64,000 nt of DNA from Brachypodium distachyon (Eukaryota; Streptophyta; Magnoliopsida; Poales; Poaceae). Position 1 is the first letter of the stretch. The number at the start of each line of letters is the position of its first letter. The notes beneath the pieces were generated by a model. That model had not been told where the DNA came from and did no database searches. It saw nothing but the letters and a program-made list of their open reading frames with translations. Shown one piece after another: positions 11,721 to 23,735 of the stretch. The stretch covers positions 1,860,001 to 1,924,000 of the forward strand of contig NC_016134.3 of the NCBI RefSeq assembly GCF_000005505.3. The letters are read 5' to 3'. The position numbers and the translations under genes were made by a program.

Positions 11721-14700
11721 CTAGCTCGAGAAGTCCACCGATCTAATTACAAGATCTGCATCCTTTCTTGATTGCATTATAAGCTCAGCATTTGGCCGGT
11801 CGTTGTACGAAATCTGATTCACAAAATAAATTTTGAGAAGGTAAGAACTTGCAGTGTTCAGAAACTCTTGTGATTAAAAAATAAAAACATGGAAATAGTT
11901 TGATGTCTTCATTGAGCGGGGATGATATGTTTAGCCGGAAACCTTTTAGGAATTAACTATTTGTGCAGAACAAATATATCCAAAAAATAAGCAACATGGC
12001 GAAACCATTTTGCCTTGAATATTTACTAGATGAAATATGTTAGTCTAAACTACAAGCACACTTGATGACATTAGCCTTCATGACATGGAATAGTAGAGCA
12101 GTTTTATCTGGGTGTACGTCAGCAGCATGTATGTGCACTTGTGTGAGAAAGGAGGTACAAATGGAAGAGAATAATTACCCGCCATGCTGCTACATCTGGC
12201 TCTTTTCCTGGCAAAAGAGAACAGAAAATGGAATTAAGAGACTTCAATTACAATGCATCTGAATGAGAAGGCTATGGTGAATAGGGCAAACCTGTGCCAA
12301 TATGTCTCTGGAGCACTCTTTGCATGGAGACATCAATGTCAATCTCAATAAACCTGAGAGGGTAAAGTTCGATCATTAGGACACAGATTGTCCCTTTTCA
12401 GAGGAATAAGCACTTAAATTGCACTGCTTGAAATTCACTGTCAAGATGAAATTGAAGAACTTGTGACCAACGAAGATATATTGCTATGGATTATGGTGGC
12501 AAAGCCAGTATACTCACCATTTTTCATCAAACATGCCTCTAATGTCCCTCCAAATATTTTCTTCCAGTAATAAATAATTCCCTTCGACTATTACTATTTT
12601 GTGCCTGCCAAAATCATAGCAAGTACCGAGCATCATGGGTCAAGCGCCACCTGTGGCTGTACTCAAGGTAAAACGGAGCAATTGTGGCAGGATTTATGCA
12701 TTACACATAGATCAGTTATGACATTTGTAGCGTACACTCTCATCGAAAGTGCAAAGTGGAAACAACGAGATTAACAGGATACTAAAATCGAGTTACTCCA
12801 AAAGTAACGGCCAGTAGTCATTGTTAATTTACTACTATGTGTTTACGTTGGATGTGTTTCATTTCACATTTAAATCAAGTCAACTAAGAAACTGCCCGAG
12901 TATTCTGCAAAATAACTTACTGTGGCTTCACAAATATGTCATTCTCAACTGGGTCACCAACACCATGATCAAATGATGGAGCATAAACTGACCCCTGCAA
13001 ACCAAGATGTTTCAGAGATAAGTGAATACAATATTCTGTTAGAGAGCTCATATTATTTGACAGTGAAATTGGTAGTACCTCTTTTCGTAGAGTCTTTAGG
13101 CAATTCAGAAAAAGTGATGGGTTGAATGTCCACGGTGCTGAATTTATCGAATCAAATGTTAGTACTTCTGAAAATAGTGATTTGTTAAAATAGATCGAGT
13201 AGAGAACCTTTCTCACCTCCTCTTCTTGCATGTGCTTCTTTCGGATCCTAGAAGCAACACTATGTCAATAACTTCAGTAGAGATAATCAGAAGATGAACT
13301 TCATGACAGAGAGCAAACCTCCATTGCATCAAGCTGGGACCGATAAAGGTGGAAACCGTCCATGGGAAGCATTGTAGCAATATCTTCGTTCGAAATCAGT
13401 GAACTATCTGTTGCATGCTTCTTGGACCAATGCATGTTAACTCGTCGAACGACTTCAGAGGCAACAGTAGACTTGCCTGCACCAGGTGGGCCAGCTAGAC
13501 CAACGATGTACCTGTTCAGATTTGGTAGTAGTATTATTAGTGATCAGCAGGATAGTAATTCGATAAATGTTCTCAACAGAAGAGCTAACATAAACTGATT
13601 TCATCACACTGACTACATTGGTTTCGCAATTGTCAAATGTTGTAGTGCCCCAAAAAAGGGGGAACTGAAGGAGAAAAGAAAGAAGAGAGAGTTAATCTAT
13701 TCATAGAATGCCTTATTCTCAATGATATTCATCTCTTAACTGATCCACTTTTTTCAGAATCAACGTGTTTGTCTGTCTAGGTTATTGCAAGGTATTCAAC
13801 AGGAAAAATCTGCAGACTCTTCTTGTGCATCATTGGACCTAAAAATATTGTGTCTGGTTCCTGTTTGACTATAAAAAAAAAGGGCTGAAAATCACAATGA
13901 AATGCTTATAGTGAATAGATAACACTTGGCAGTCCACACTTGGTTAAAGATGTTCAAGAATCGATGTTTTAGTGCAGAAGAAACATAATCGCAGTACCAA
14001 TTGTTGCAACAGAAATAATTCACTGTATCCCGAACAGCATTGCTAGAAACAGCTTACTTTGAATCAAGATGATCAACATCCTTCAAGACAGAAAGAAGGT
14101 GTTCAGCCAAAGCATCATATACTTCCTCCATTGACCTTCAAGTTTAAAATTAGTGACAACTTTTATTAGCATCGTAAGCTATGTATCCAGTCAAAAAAAT
14201 GTTGTGTAATTTAACTCAGTGAATGTTAATAAATTTCAAAGATGTACAGTACCATCCAGCTACTCTAGATACAGTCCAGTTTAAATTACTGCAGCAAAAA
14301 TATGAGAGACATTTGCAGCATATTAACACCTCATGGTAGTCGAAAAAGAAATTTGTTTTACTTCCCTGATTGCATTAGCTAATTTTCTTATGTTTTAGAA
14401 AATTATTTTCCCTTCTGAATCAGGATTTCTGCTGCTAGTTTGGAAGCTAGAACAGGAGAAAATACAGCAAGTCAATGGCTAGTGCATGGATTTTTGAATG
14501 AACAGACTATTATTTAGCTGGGATGGTGGATTGTCATGACAAAAGTTCAAATTACAAATTTCTTAGGACAGCTGTCTAAAAGAATCAATCATTTTACATA
14601 ATAACCTGCCCACGCAAAGAACACAGCTAATTTAGATGGTTCAAATCTTGTCATAGAGGACCAGCTTCATAACTGAAATACTCGTAAGGAACTGATTTTA

Positions 14701-16109
14701 ATAGCAACCGATTAAAAAACAGCGCACCCCAGAAAAATGCAAGGGTGACACTGGCACCACCAAAACATTATGGGAGCAATGGCCCATTTATGAAACCAAA
14801 TGAATTAGCAGTTGTTTCCTTCATATATGATAATAAGAGTAACATACTTGGCTTCTATCTGTGGAGCTCCTTGTCTCTGATAGCATGTAGCCTGGAAAAA
14901 AAACATAGGAGTCAAAACACGGCGCGTAACAAAACTCCGTGACAAGGAAAAACCACTCACGATTTGTTTCTTCTTCTGCGTAGCTGGTTGGAGCATTCGG
15001 GGCAGAAAGCCGGTACTCATTGACGGCATTGACCTCGCCAATTCGTTTCGCACAGCGAAACTCCTACAGGATATGTATCCTGAAGAGGCGTGGAAATTAC
15101 ACATTTGGTATATCCGGTGAAAACACCATATATATATATATATATTACTGCACATACAAAACATATACTAGATGCATTCGTTGGAACAGAAAGAGAGAAC
15201 ATCAGTTGGCAACCAGGCGGAAGTAAAGTAAACTTCTCTCACTTTTGCACTGCAGCCATTTAAACAAAACAAAGAAATTGTGCATGAAACTAGACGCTGG
15301 ATAGCAATCAAAGCAAGTGCCACCACATGCTACTAGTTAGGAATGAAAACCAAGCATAAGAACTACGGCAGGTGTTCCTTCAAACAAACAAAAAAACTAC
15401 GGCAGGTGACCCTTGTTACTTACATCAGTCAAATTAAGCTCTGCTAACTAAGGGCATGTACAATGAGGTGACGTCAGCCTTCTCTTAGCGATGCCACGTA
15501 GGATAAAATCTGATGTGGAAGAGAGAGAAATGAAGAAAAGTCACAAACCTTTTCTTAATTAAGAGATGATCTCTTCATAAGAATGATAAGGCAAATTTAC
15601 CATTGTACTAGATTTCGCCTTTTCTTATCATTTATTTAGTTAATTTTATTCATCTAAACATTAATTCTAAGATAGAACACTAAGAAATAACCCATTGTAC
15701 AACATGTTTTGTTGTCTTTTCTAATTGACGTGAAATGACTAAGATATGTACATGCCCTAACAACTGACCAGAACAGGTCAACAAGCTGCAGATAACCTGC
15801 AAGAACTGCAGCATCGGATGCGATAAATCTACAGAGAATGCGGCAGGAATCGGTGATTACACCAGACAGTGTACTCAACGATGGTCGATCTGGGTTTAAG
15901 GCTTTAAGCCTCGGAAAGAAAGCAATCAACTGTCTGATCCCCCACCTGATTTGCGGTGCAGAATTACCCTAATCGAGAGAGAGGCCACAGAAGGGGATCG
16001 GGCGCTTACGAGGCGAGGCGAGCCGGCGAAGATGGGCCGGCGGTGACGGCCCGAGAAGCCGCGCCTGCGCCGCCGCCTTGGGGGAGACGATGGAACCTGG
16101 CAACTCCAT
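11721..16109 (-). CDS. P-loop kinase of the uridine kinase/phosphoribulokinase-like family (13 exons)
   Basis: Exons on the minus strand: 16109-16010, 15901-15797, 15079-14961, 14891-14848, 14135-14058, 13511-13319, 13247-13217, 13137-13079, 12994-12921, 12604-12518, 12353-12292, 12207-12179, 11813-11721. Every join keeps frame and gives 357 residues. Walker A is GPPGAGKS (156-163), followed by the family's MDGFH (MLPMDGFHLYRSQLD), a PSFDHGVGDP loop and the Walker-B-like strand IVIVEGNYLLL; RHIGTGKEP follows near the C-terminus. This matches plant proteins annotated as putative uridine kinase C227.14 or yeast Yfh7-like; the true substrate is unknown. The first 100 or so residues (MELPGSIVSPKAAAQARLLG...) are Ser/Arg/Ala-rich, like an organelle transit peptide. 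The exon 1/2 join uses an acceptor after TTAAAG and is the least certain. Confidence 0.88.
15452..15757. mobile_element. Tourist-like (PIF/Harbinger) MITE in a kinase intron
   Basis: The termini are inverted: GGGCATGTACAATG on the left and GTACATGCCC on the right. They are flanked by TAA on both sides (15449-15451 and 15758-15760), the 3-bp target duplication of PIF/Harbinger elements. Length is 306 bp with no ORF. It sits in the 717-bp intron between coding exons 2 and 3 of the uridine-kinase-like gene and leaves the splice sites intact. Confidence 0.8.
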
Positions 16110-16849
16110 GGCTACTTCTCGCCGTGAATCGACAGAGGCGTGTGTTCTTCTTCTAGAGTGAGACTATCCGGTAAAACGCTAGAGCTTTTGCTGCTGCTGC
16201 TAATCTTGATTTTTCGGGAGGATTAAGTAAACAATCGAAATTTTTGTGTCGTAATCCGTTTCTGTAAACTCGACTCGGTTTCAATTTAGAACCCAGATTC
16301 CGAGAAAACAGTTAAAACCGAAATTATTTCAGAAGAGAAAAACAGAAAGCGAATTTATTTCAGAAGAAAAAGGCAGAAACCGAATTAGCATGGTGAGTTT
16401 CCATCTAGGCCCTTCGGTACTAGTTTCTATTGCAGATGCATCCACAGGACCTGCTGTTAAGTAGTTGTAGGCTTGCAGAAACAGCAACAGCATTCATGCC
16501 AAACAGCAAATAAGTCAGCGAAAAATGTGAATAAAAAAGCTAGTGGTAGGACAGATGAAGGATCATAATCCATAAATAAGTCATTATTTTCCTGTAAGAA
16601 TCAAGAATTCAGAGAGTACACCATAATGCTGTTATTGTCCGAAAGAATTCGGCAGGGACGAAACAGAAGATTACAGGAAACCAAGGAATGTTGATAGTAC
16701 ATTTTACAACAAATTCAGGTAAAAACCACCAACCAGTGAAGAAGAAAATCTCAAGTCTCAACACAGTCTACAACAGTACAGCCTAGCTGATCTGCCTTTC
16801 CTGCCCCCAAATTCAAAGGGCTACATTCCTCTGCAAGTGACTGCTTGCC
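16110..16849 (-). other. Intergenic: kinase promoter and FBL17 3' flank
   Basis: Tandem minus-strand genes are separated by 740 bp. A short A-rich tandem repeat of about 31 bp (TTTATTTCAGAAGAAAAAGG type, roughly 16319-16388) is visible. No TATA box, ORF or mobile element is evident. The 3' UTR of the FBL17 gene probably covers the low-coordinate-distal part near 16600-16849. Confidence 0.4.
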
Positions 16850-19800
16850 TCAGTTCAGATGAACGGCACACTGGATACGACACGCCCCACCGCCTGATTT
16901 CTCATCCTCAAGCAGCTGAAAAAGGTACGGAAATGGTGAGCGATCGGTCCACGGAGAACAATGAAGTGCTGTGTTTAAAGATGAGGGTAGAGATTGGGGA
17001 GGGTTGCGGATGCAATTCATACCTGTTCTAGCATGAAGTGAGGGACTTGCACCCGCTTCGAGCCGTCAGCAAGGCGCTTGCAAGGTAAGCGAGGCTCAGC
17101 CATGGCGAACTCATTGAGAACCTGGCAGAATTCAGAGTGGACTTGTTCAGAAAAAAGAAAAAACAGGTGATCATCATGGCAATGCTGCTCCTTGCATTGT
17201 CCAGGAGTTCAAATGCAACTTGGCAATGAGATTGTCACAGACAATACTCTTATACCACAGTAGGTTTACAACTTAGCAGTACCTGGTTTCTGATTGCTCC
17301 AATCAACATGTCGCGGCATCCAGAGACATGAACATCTTTCAAGTTCGGACACTGAAGAAGCAGCCGTTCTGTAGATAGTTTAATAGGCTGTCAATACTTA
17401 ATGCACTGATCATTCAAGTTTGGACAATGGAAGAGCAGCCATTTCAGTATCGAAAAGAAAGAACATGATGTCACACCTGGATTGAGATTTGTGCAAGAGT
17501 TGAGGTTCAGATCATTCAGCTCTGGACAATTTACATACAGAGCCTGTCATACATGAAGAAATAGCAATAAGAACACAGAATCACCATGAACATAATAAAC
17601 CAGAAAAGAAATAAATCAGCAATCGTGAATTTCAAGCACTTACATCTATCGCTGAACAGCCCCAAAGACTTAGCTTTCTCAGATTGGTGTGCTTTATAAT
17701 CAGTTTTTGGCCAGTAGGTTGCTGCTTCCGCACAGCCTGTGGTTTCGAGCAAAACCTAATCCCTCCGCTGAGATCACCAAAGTATGATGACCTCTTTGCC
17801 TCGGGCTGCGTGTTAGCACATAAGCTCTTGCCACAGTCCAGGAGCTGAAGAAGGGGCAGCTGTGCTGCTACCATCTGGACCCCGCCTACAAATCACATAA
17901 ACAGGGAAACTTTTAGATATTTGAGGCCACAGGCAATGTAAAATTTTGAAACCAGAGATAGGCTATTCGAAGGTTGGGACTTACATGAGGTAATATTTAG
18001 GCACATGGCAAGGAGGAGCCGAGTCAGAGTATTAGGGAATGTCTTGCTGATCATCCCAAGTGCATTATCAGTGATATTAGACCTGGAGTTTAAGCATGTC
18101 AGATTATTTTAGCCATGATTTTGAATGGGATTGCGATAAGAAATAATAAAATTTGATGTCTCCAAAGTCCAAACTATTAGAATTAAAGAAACACACGTAC
18201 CCACTTAAATCAAGCAACTCCAGGCTTGCATAAGAACGAACTATAGATGCAACAGCTGCATCTGTTATTTTTTTACCTAGAAGCAACGACAGCATGCACA
18301 GCCCCCTGATGAAACACGAAGAAATTTAATCAGGTGGTTCAATATAAAATAAACAGATTTCATCTAGTAAATTCCTGAAATATGAGCAGTATCCCATAAG
18401 CATAGCAAAGATGTGGATGTACCTGAGGTTAGCAGTCTCAAGAGCAAACACCACTTCATTGCATAAGTGAACTGAAGAGATGTGCAGGTTTCTCAAATCT
18501 GGGCAAGTATGGCCTAGACTATCCATCAGACTAATCAGATCAGTTGAATCATTATTTTGTTGTGCAAAATCCAGTGAGAGTTCTTTCAAATTAGGACAGT
18601 TTATGACCTGTGAGAAATGAACACCATGAATTTATAGAACTTCAAACCAAAATAACTAGAAACAATCATAAAAGCATGGCAACTTACAGATTTTGTAAGG
18701 GAAGATAGATCTGATAGCCAAAGAGTTGAAAGGCTTGGGGAGCTTATATTAAGAAAATCAAGACTAGAGCACCGATCTACTTTGAGAACTGAGAGAGATC
18801 TCTTCTCTGAAACAAACCTAGCTAGCTCACCCCTGTAAGAAGAACAAGTGTTGGTTAAAAGATGATCAGACTTAAATTCCAATTTAAGATCTTGTGCATA
18901 TTGCAGCATCAAACAACAATCTGAATTGTAAGCATCTCCAAGCATTTTGGTAGTGTGCAATTTCAAATTGGTGTGTACAGATTACAGAATATTAGTCATG
19001 AACCCATAATTTTCAATTCAACAAACATCATAGATCATACAGAATTAAATTTCAGGTGAAGAAAATGCATGGAAACTGTAAAAGAACCATTTTACGAAAT
19101 TTATCATTACGAGTGTTGAGCTTACCCAGTCATCCGGTTGACTGCACTATCAGCCATGCTTATCTCCAGAGATTGTAAGTTTGGGCAGGAAAATGCAAGG
19201 CATGCAAGCATTGTGGCATCAACATCACTGCAGCAAATGTCAGAAGGACATGATATTAGAACATCCCTTGTAGCTATAAACTACTCTGGAAGCAATTCTA
19301 AAGTAAAACACCTAATCTTTAGAAAATTGATGTGTTTTTCCTATGGTGCAACCAAACAACTTCTACAATCACAACATTAAAGTTTTTTCAATCACTAGGC
19401 TTTTGGAGTCCTGCAAATCAAAGAGGGCCTAAATATATGAATTAAGCCCCAAAACAGTAGATCAAGTTTTTTCCTTCAGTGACAAAAAAAATTAAACCTT
19501 TCTATAATGCTAAAAAGGTACCAGATCTGCCTAATGATTCCCTTACTTCAAACAAAGAACCTACAAAAATCCTCTGAAGTCAGCAGATCAGGAAATCCTG
19601 TTCTTCCAAACTGAATCTGTGACAAAACTGACCTGAATTATGTCTTGCACAGGTTGCAGCACAGAAACTGAGCTAGATCGGCATATCTACAAGAGTCTAG
19701 TGTCCCAATTGCCACCACAATGGACTTTTCAGCACGTTCACCCATCTAGTATTGGCACTGGGGACATATTATGCATCAAAGGCACCAGAAAAATATCAGA

Positions 19801-20927
19801 TCCGTGATTCAGACAGGCAACGGTGAGAGATCCCGTCATCCGTACAACGATCTAGGCGGTGCCATTGCTAGAACTTCCACCAAGAATTTCACTTCCGACA
19901 AGAATCCAAATTCAGTCAAGCAAATCAGATCGGCATGTTTTCTTCCAGTCTGGAGAATTGCTTGTGTATTGGATCTAATCCAGCACCGCTCAAGGATCCA
20001 CGCAGCGGTGAGATCTCACGGCACCAGATCAGATCACACATCGGCAATTTGGAAAGAAAAAAAAATCAGCCGCCGATCGGAGAACATGACGTGTTCTCCA
20101 TCTCTGAGCTTATCGATCTCGTGGTAAATTAAGCAAGAACGTTCCGTCAGTGGGTTATCCCATTTCGACCGAGATCGGCAGCTATATGGATCGATTGGCT
20201 CGTCGATCGATCGATCTCGGGACAGCGATGGGGTAATTGGTCGGATCGGGGTGAGTTCGTTCGTTCGTTCTGAGTTTCATGGTCTGTTTCCTCACCTCTC
20301 CATGCGGAGCACGAGCCTTGTCAGAGCGGGGCACCGGGGCAGGAGCGCGCCGACGGGGCCGACGCCGGCGGCGCGGAGGCGGATCTCCTCTGCAGCCCGC
20401 CAGACCCTGCGCGCAGAGTCCCGCCACCCGCGGCTGACCCCGGCAGCCGCCGCAACGGCCCTCGGAGGCAGCCGCCTGAGCACCTCCACGAGCACCTCCC
20501 CAGCCACCCGCCGCCGCGGTCCGAGACCGACGTCCACCCACCGCTCCCACGCGGGCTCCGGATCCGACGACGCCCCGTCGTCCAGGTCCACCACGGCCAC
20601 GTCCACCCGCGCCTTCTTCTTCTCCGGCGGGCGCGGCAGGGCCAGGGCCGGGGAAGCGGACGCCAGCGGGACCGCTAGCAGCGGCGGCTCCTCGTCGAAG
20701 GAGAGCGCGCGCCTCGGCGGGAGAGCGGACCCGGCGGCGGGGGGTCCCGGAATGGGGCAGACGTGGCCCTTCTTGGGCATCCCGCACCGGCCGCAGTTGT
20801 AGCTCCCCCGCGCCTTCTTCTTCTCCACGCGCAGCAGCGCCGCCGCCGCCGCATCGGAGGTTTCCGGGGGTGCGACGGCGACGGGGTGAGGGACGGAGGA
20901 GGTGGCGTCGGAGCCGGTGGCGGCCAT
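16850..20927 (-). CDS. FBL17: F-box/LRR protein, FBL17-like (11 exons)
   Basis: Substrate receptor of an SCF ubiquitin ligase. Arabidopsis FBL17 targets CDK inhibitors (KRPs) and is needed for cell-cycle progression, including in pollen. Exons: 20927-20296, 19227-19126, 18832-18688, 18607-18423, 18305-18201, 18082-17985, 17885-17644, 17543-17477, 17368-17283, 17121-17023, 16915-16850. All joins are in frame and give 608 residues. The N-terminus has a CCHC-like knuckle (C45, C48, H55, C57 in NCGRCGMPKKGHVC). The F-box lies at about 143-182 (EVLRRLPPRAVAAAAGVSRGW), followed by LRRs with typical cores such as LSTLWLSDLSSLTKS, LELLDLSG and LRKLSLWGCSAID. The order of blocks agrees with FBL17 as I know it, hence the symbol. 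The first exon is extremely GC-rich compared with the rest, as is common in grasses. Confidence 0.93.
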
Positions 20928-20992
20928 GGGTGGTGAGGCAAGGAGGGTGAGATCTGGACCTCGGTGCGGGGGATAGGATAGGATGGGGCAGC

Positions 20993-21079
20993 TAGGGTTT
21001 GAGGCTGGGAGCCCAGGACGCGGTGAGGAAATAGGCGCGGCGGGCGGGGGAAGAGAGACAAGGCGGGAGAGTTGGCGCC
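20993..21079 (-). promoter_or_regulatory. Telo-box and E2F-like site upstream of FBL17
   Basis: TAGGGTTT lies at 20993-21000 and TTGGCGCC at 21072-21079, 66-152 bp upstream of the FBL17 start codon. TTGGCGCC resembles the plant E2F consensus (TTTSSCGC-type), and a related GGCGGGAG lies just beside it at 21062-21069. Arabidopsis FBL17 is reported to be E2F-controlled, so the match is plausible; activity is inferred. Confidence 0.4.
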
Positions 21080-21261
21080 ATTTCGGTGGCGCGAGAGAGC
21101 TTCGCGCTTCACTCGATTTTTTCGCTTTTTTTGGGACCAGGGGTTTTCTTCTTCGCGCCGGCGGGGTTTTGGTTACGGGCGGCTCAGATCCATGGGCCGT
21201 ACCAAACTTGTCTCAGCTCTGCTAAGCTGCTCATGACTCATGTGCAGGAAGAAGACTCTAC

Positions 21262-21625
21262 TCATGTTCTGGAAGAGAAGAAAAAAAAAAAAGGTCTCTC
21301 CGGTCGACGTGGGCGTTTTAACCGAAAACCGAATGAATCGACCGAATCCGATTAGGAATTATCGTTGGATTCGAATAGAAAGGACTTGAAATTTCCGGTG
21401 CCTGGTTCGGTTTTGACTAGTTCTGTTTTGACCGTCGGTTGATCAGAGTTCATAATTCATAATGCTCGTCATGTTGAGGAAGAGAAAAAAAACAATCGAT
21501 GGGGAGTGTCATGGGCATTTTAACTGAAGACTGAATGCGTTATGATCAAATCCGATTAGGAATTGTCGTCGGTCCCGACTAGAAAGAAACTGAAACTTCC
21601 GGTGTCGGGTTCGGTTATGAGTTTT
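21262..21625. repeat. Diverged tandem duplication (about 155 bp, period about 208 bp)
   Basis: Two copies (21262-21420 and 21470-21622) share, in order, CATGTT..GGAAGAGAA, GGGC(G/A)TTTTAAC(C/T)GAA, AATCCGATTAGGAATT and CTTCCGGTG..GGTTCGGTT. It is non-coding and is located between the FBL17 promoter and the repeat block at 21749. Confidence 0.6.
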
Positions 21626-21748
21626 AAAAAAACCGGATACCAATCAGTTTAGTCTTCGACCATCGGTTACGCGCGCAAAATAACAAAATGACGATATAAA
21701 AAAAACACGTCTCCACCTGGACACCACTCCGTAATAAAGAAAAAGGCT

Positions 21749-23010
21749 TACGTGGGTACCCATTCTCTCGATCACTAACTTCTCGCCACTGTGTTGTCAT
21801 GTCTCGCCCGTCCAAATCCGAGTCACTTCTCTGCTTAATCAGAGTTGTCAGGCTACTAGTGGTTATGGCTCATGCGTAAAAACGGTTGCGGGCTACATGA
21901 GGCCCATGTTTGAGGCATGGACATGTCTAGATGTGAGCAAGAATCTTGAATATTATTCCATTTATTGTTCTCGATACGCATTTAGTGTGACGCGTGCATG
22001 CAATTCGATGATTTCCTCTTAAATAGCATCATGATTCTGTTTTTATATGAGTCGGGATTTGACTCCTTACTATAAGAACAAGCATTCCTATGTACAAAAT
22101 AACAGATTGTAAGATAAGTTTGATGCGTTAATATTACAACTGTTTTAGTTGTGAATTGATAGTCATGGTACGATACTTTACAAAAACTCAACTCTGCTCC
22201 GCACAACGGGGACGTAGGTCATGCATGGAGCGGATTAACGACTTAGTTCACATGTAACCTTATATGGCATGTTTGCTTAGTGAGGATCACTTCAAGCTCT
22301 GTGAGTGTGGCATCTTAATCCATCTCAAAAAAAAAGGAAAAACGAAATGGTGGCATCTTGTCCCCTGGAAGCAAAAAAAAAATGTCTGCTCTCTGGCACC
22401 GACGTTAAATCCTTCTTGTGGATGGTACTATTCCCTTTCGATTCCTTCTTCCCCAATAAGCATCGCCACTTGCTCGCTTGCCTCTTCGCACCAACTTGAC
22501 TGATTACTTGTCTGCATTTTGTTATTTCTCTACCATCCCAAATGCTTTGGATACGTTATTGCCCGATCTCCGACATTGCTCTTCCATGCCGTACGAGGAG
22601 ACCATCGCTGAGGTTTCCCCATCCTTTCGCATGAAGTGGATGTTACGCAATCCCGGTTCTCCTAAAGTCGTGCCTCCAACCCACATGTACCAACCATACC
22701 AAACGGCAAGTGACACAAGTTTATTGTTATAATCCAGCCTCAGGGGGAAGGGGGTCTTCCTCTTTGCACAAGCCAGTCTGAATTGTACACTTAACATGAC
22801 GATGTCCTATGAACCTACTGTGTAAGCATGCGGGAGCTTTACGAAAGTACACTCAAGATCAAAGATGCGTGATTGCAAAAAAGAGGGGAAAAAAGATCAA
22901 AGATGCCAAAACTACAACGGGAGGGGGGTGAATAGGTTTGTCTACAAATATTAGCCAAATCAAATAGTTCTTGAAGGTGAAATAGAAGTAAACAACATAC
23001 TACGATGACG
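21749..23010 (+). repeat. 1.2-kb dispersed direct repeat, copy 1 (partner 30258-31490)
   Basis: The two copies align over most of their length. Examples are GTGAGCAAGAATCTTGAATA near 21935 and 30438, TCATGCATGGAGCGGATTAA near 22219 and 30739, TTGTCCCCTGGAAGCAAAA, CCAACCCACATGTACCAACC against CCAACCCACATGTATCAACC, and AGGTTTGTCTACAAAT near the right end. Small indels separate them. No intact ORF is shared, though short frames ending PPTHMYQPYQT occur in both. It is probably a decayed non-autonomous transposable element or a segmental duplication. Confidence 0.8.
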
Positions 23011-23085
23011 TGTTGTAACGTTGTTGTGTCCAGTATTGTCGGCATGGATATGTTAAGAAAATTAGTGCAACCATGCAAAAAAAAA

Positions 23086-23200
23086 CTTCTTCCGTCCAAC
23101 AAAGTATGTCTCAACTTTGGCTAAATTTGAATGCATCTATACACTAAGTCATGTCTAAATATATCTAAATTTGAGACATCTTTTGTTGGACGGAGGAATA
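23086..23200. mobile_element. Stowaway MITE
   Basis: The left arm TTCCGTCCAACAAAGTATGT is inverted relative to the right arm ACATCTTTTGTTGGACGGAG, with the typical 115-bp Stowaway size. It lies between the repeat copy and the NLR 3' end. Confidence 0.75.
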
Positions 23201-23433
23201 TATAGATTTATTAAGACCGCAAGAGCTGATTTCTTTAGTCTCTTAACAGCCTATCGCATTGAACTACTTCGATCTCTTATCCTGTTTTGCTTATAAAGAT
23301 ACAGCTCTTGAAAGTGCCTGCTATCGAATCACATTATTATGTGTGTGGGTACTTTTCAATCCATTTATTTCTTTCCGCATTGTTTTATCTTAGTTAATAA
23401 TTAAAAGCGTGACATGGATATCTAAGAAATCAT

Positions 23434-23560
23434 ACTTCCTCCGTCCAACAAATGATTTCTCAACTTTGATTAAATTTAAATGCATTTATACAGTAAGTCA
23501 TGTCTAGATACATCTAAATTTTAACGAACTTGAGACATTTTTTGTTGGACTAAGGGAATA
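23434..23560. mobile_element. Stowaway MITE, same family as 23086-23200
   Basis: ACTTCCTCCGTCCAACAAAT on the left and ATTTTTTGTTGGACTAAGGG on the right form inverted termini. The internal ATGTCTAGATACATCTAAAT is shared with its neighbour. The remaining 175 bp to the NLR stop codon are probably 3' UTR. Confidence 0.75.
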
Positions 23561-23735
23561 AATTATTCAACAGATTAAGGATGTCGCCTAGGGTTGTAAG
23601 TGATATATCCCACTCATGTCCCAGTCCCACTTCAAATTTATTGGGGATTTCCTAGTTCGAAATTTTGACTCAAAATTTAATCACAAATTTCAAAATCATC
23701 CCACTTGGCACCGTGTCGCTCTCGCCCACAGTACT

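Noticed and set aside
20182..20802. Long overlapping ORFs on both strands over the first exon of FBL17
   Set aside because: They are alternative frames of a very GC-rich exon; only the 20296-20927 minus frame carries the F-box and splices in frame to the LRR exons.
21938..21960. AGAATCTTGA match to the start of miR172
   Set aside because: Only ten bases agree, no hairpin partner is present, and the same stretch occurs in the dispersed repeat at 30438.
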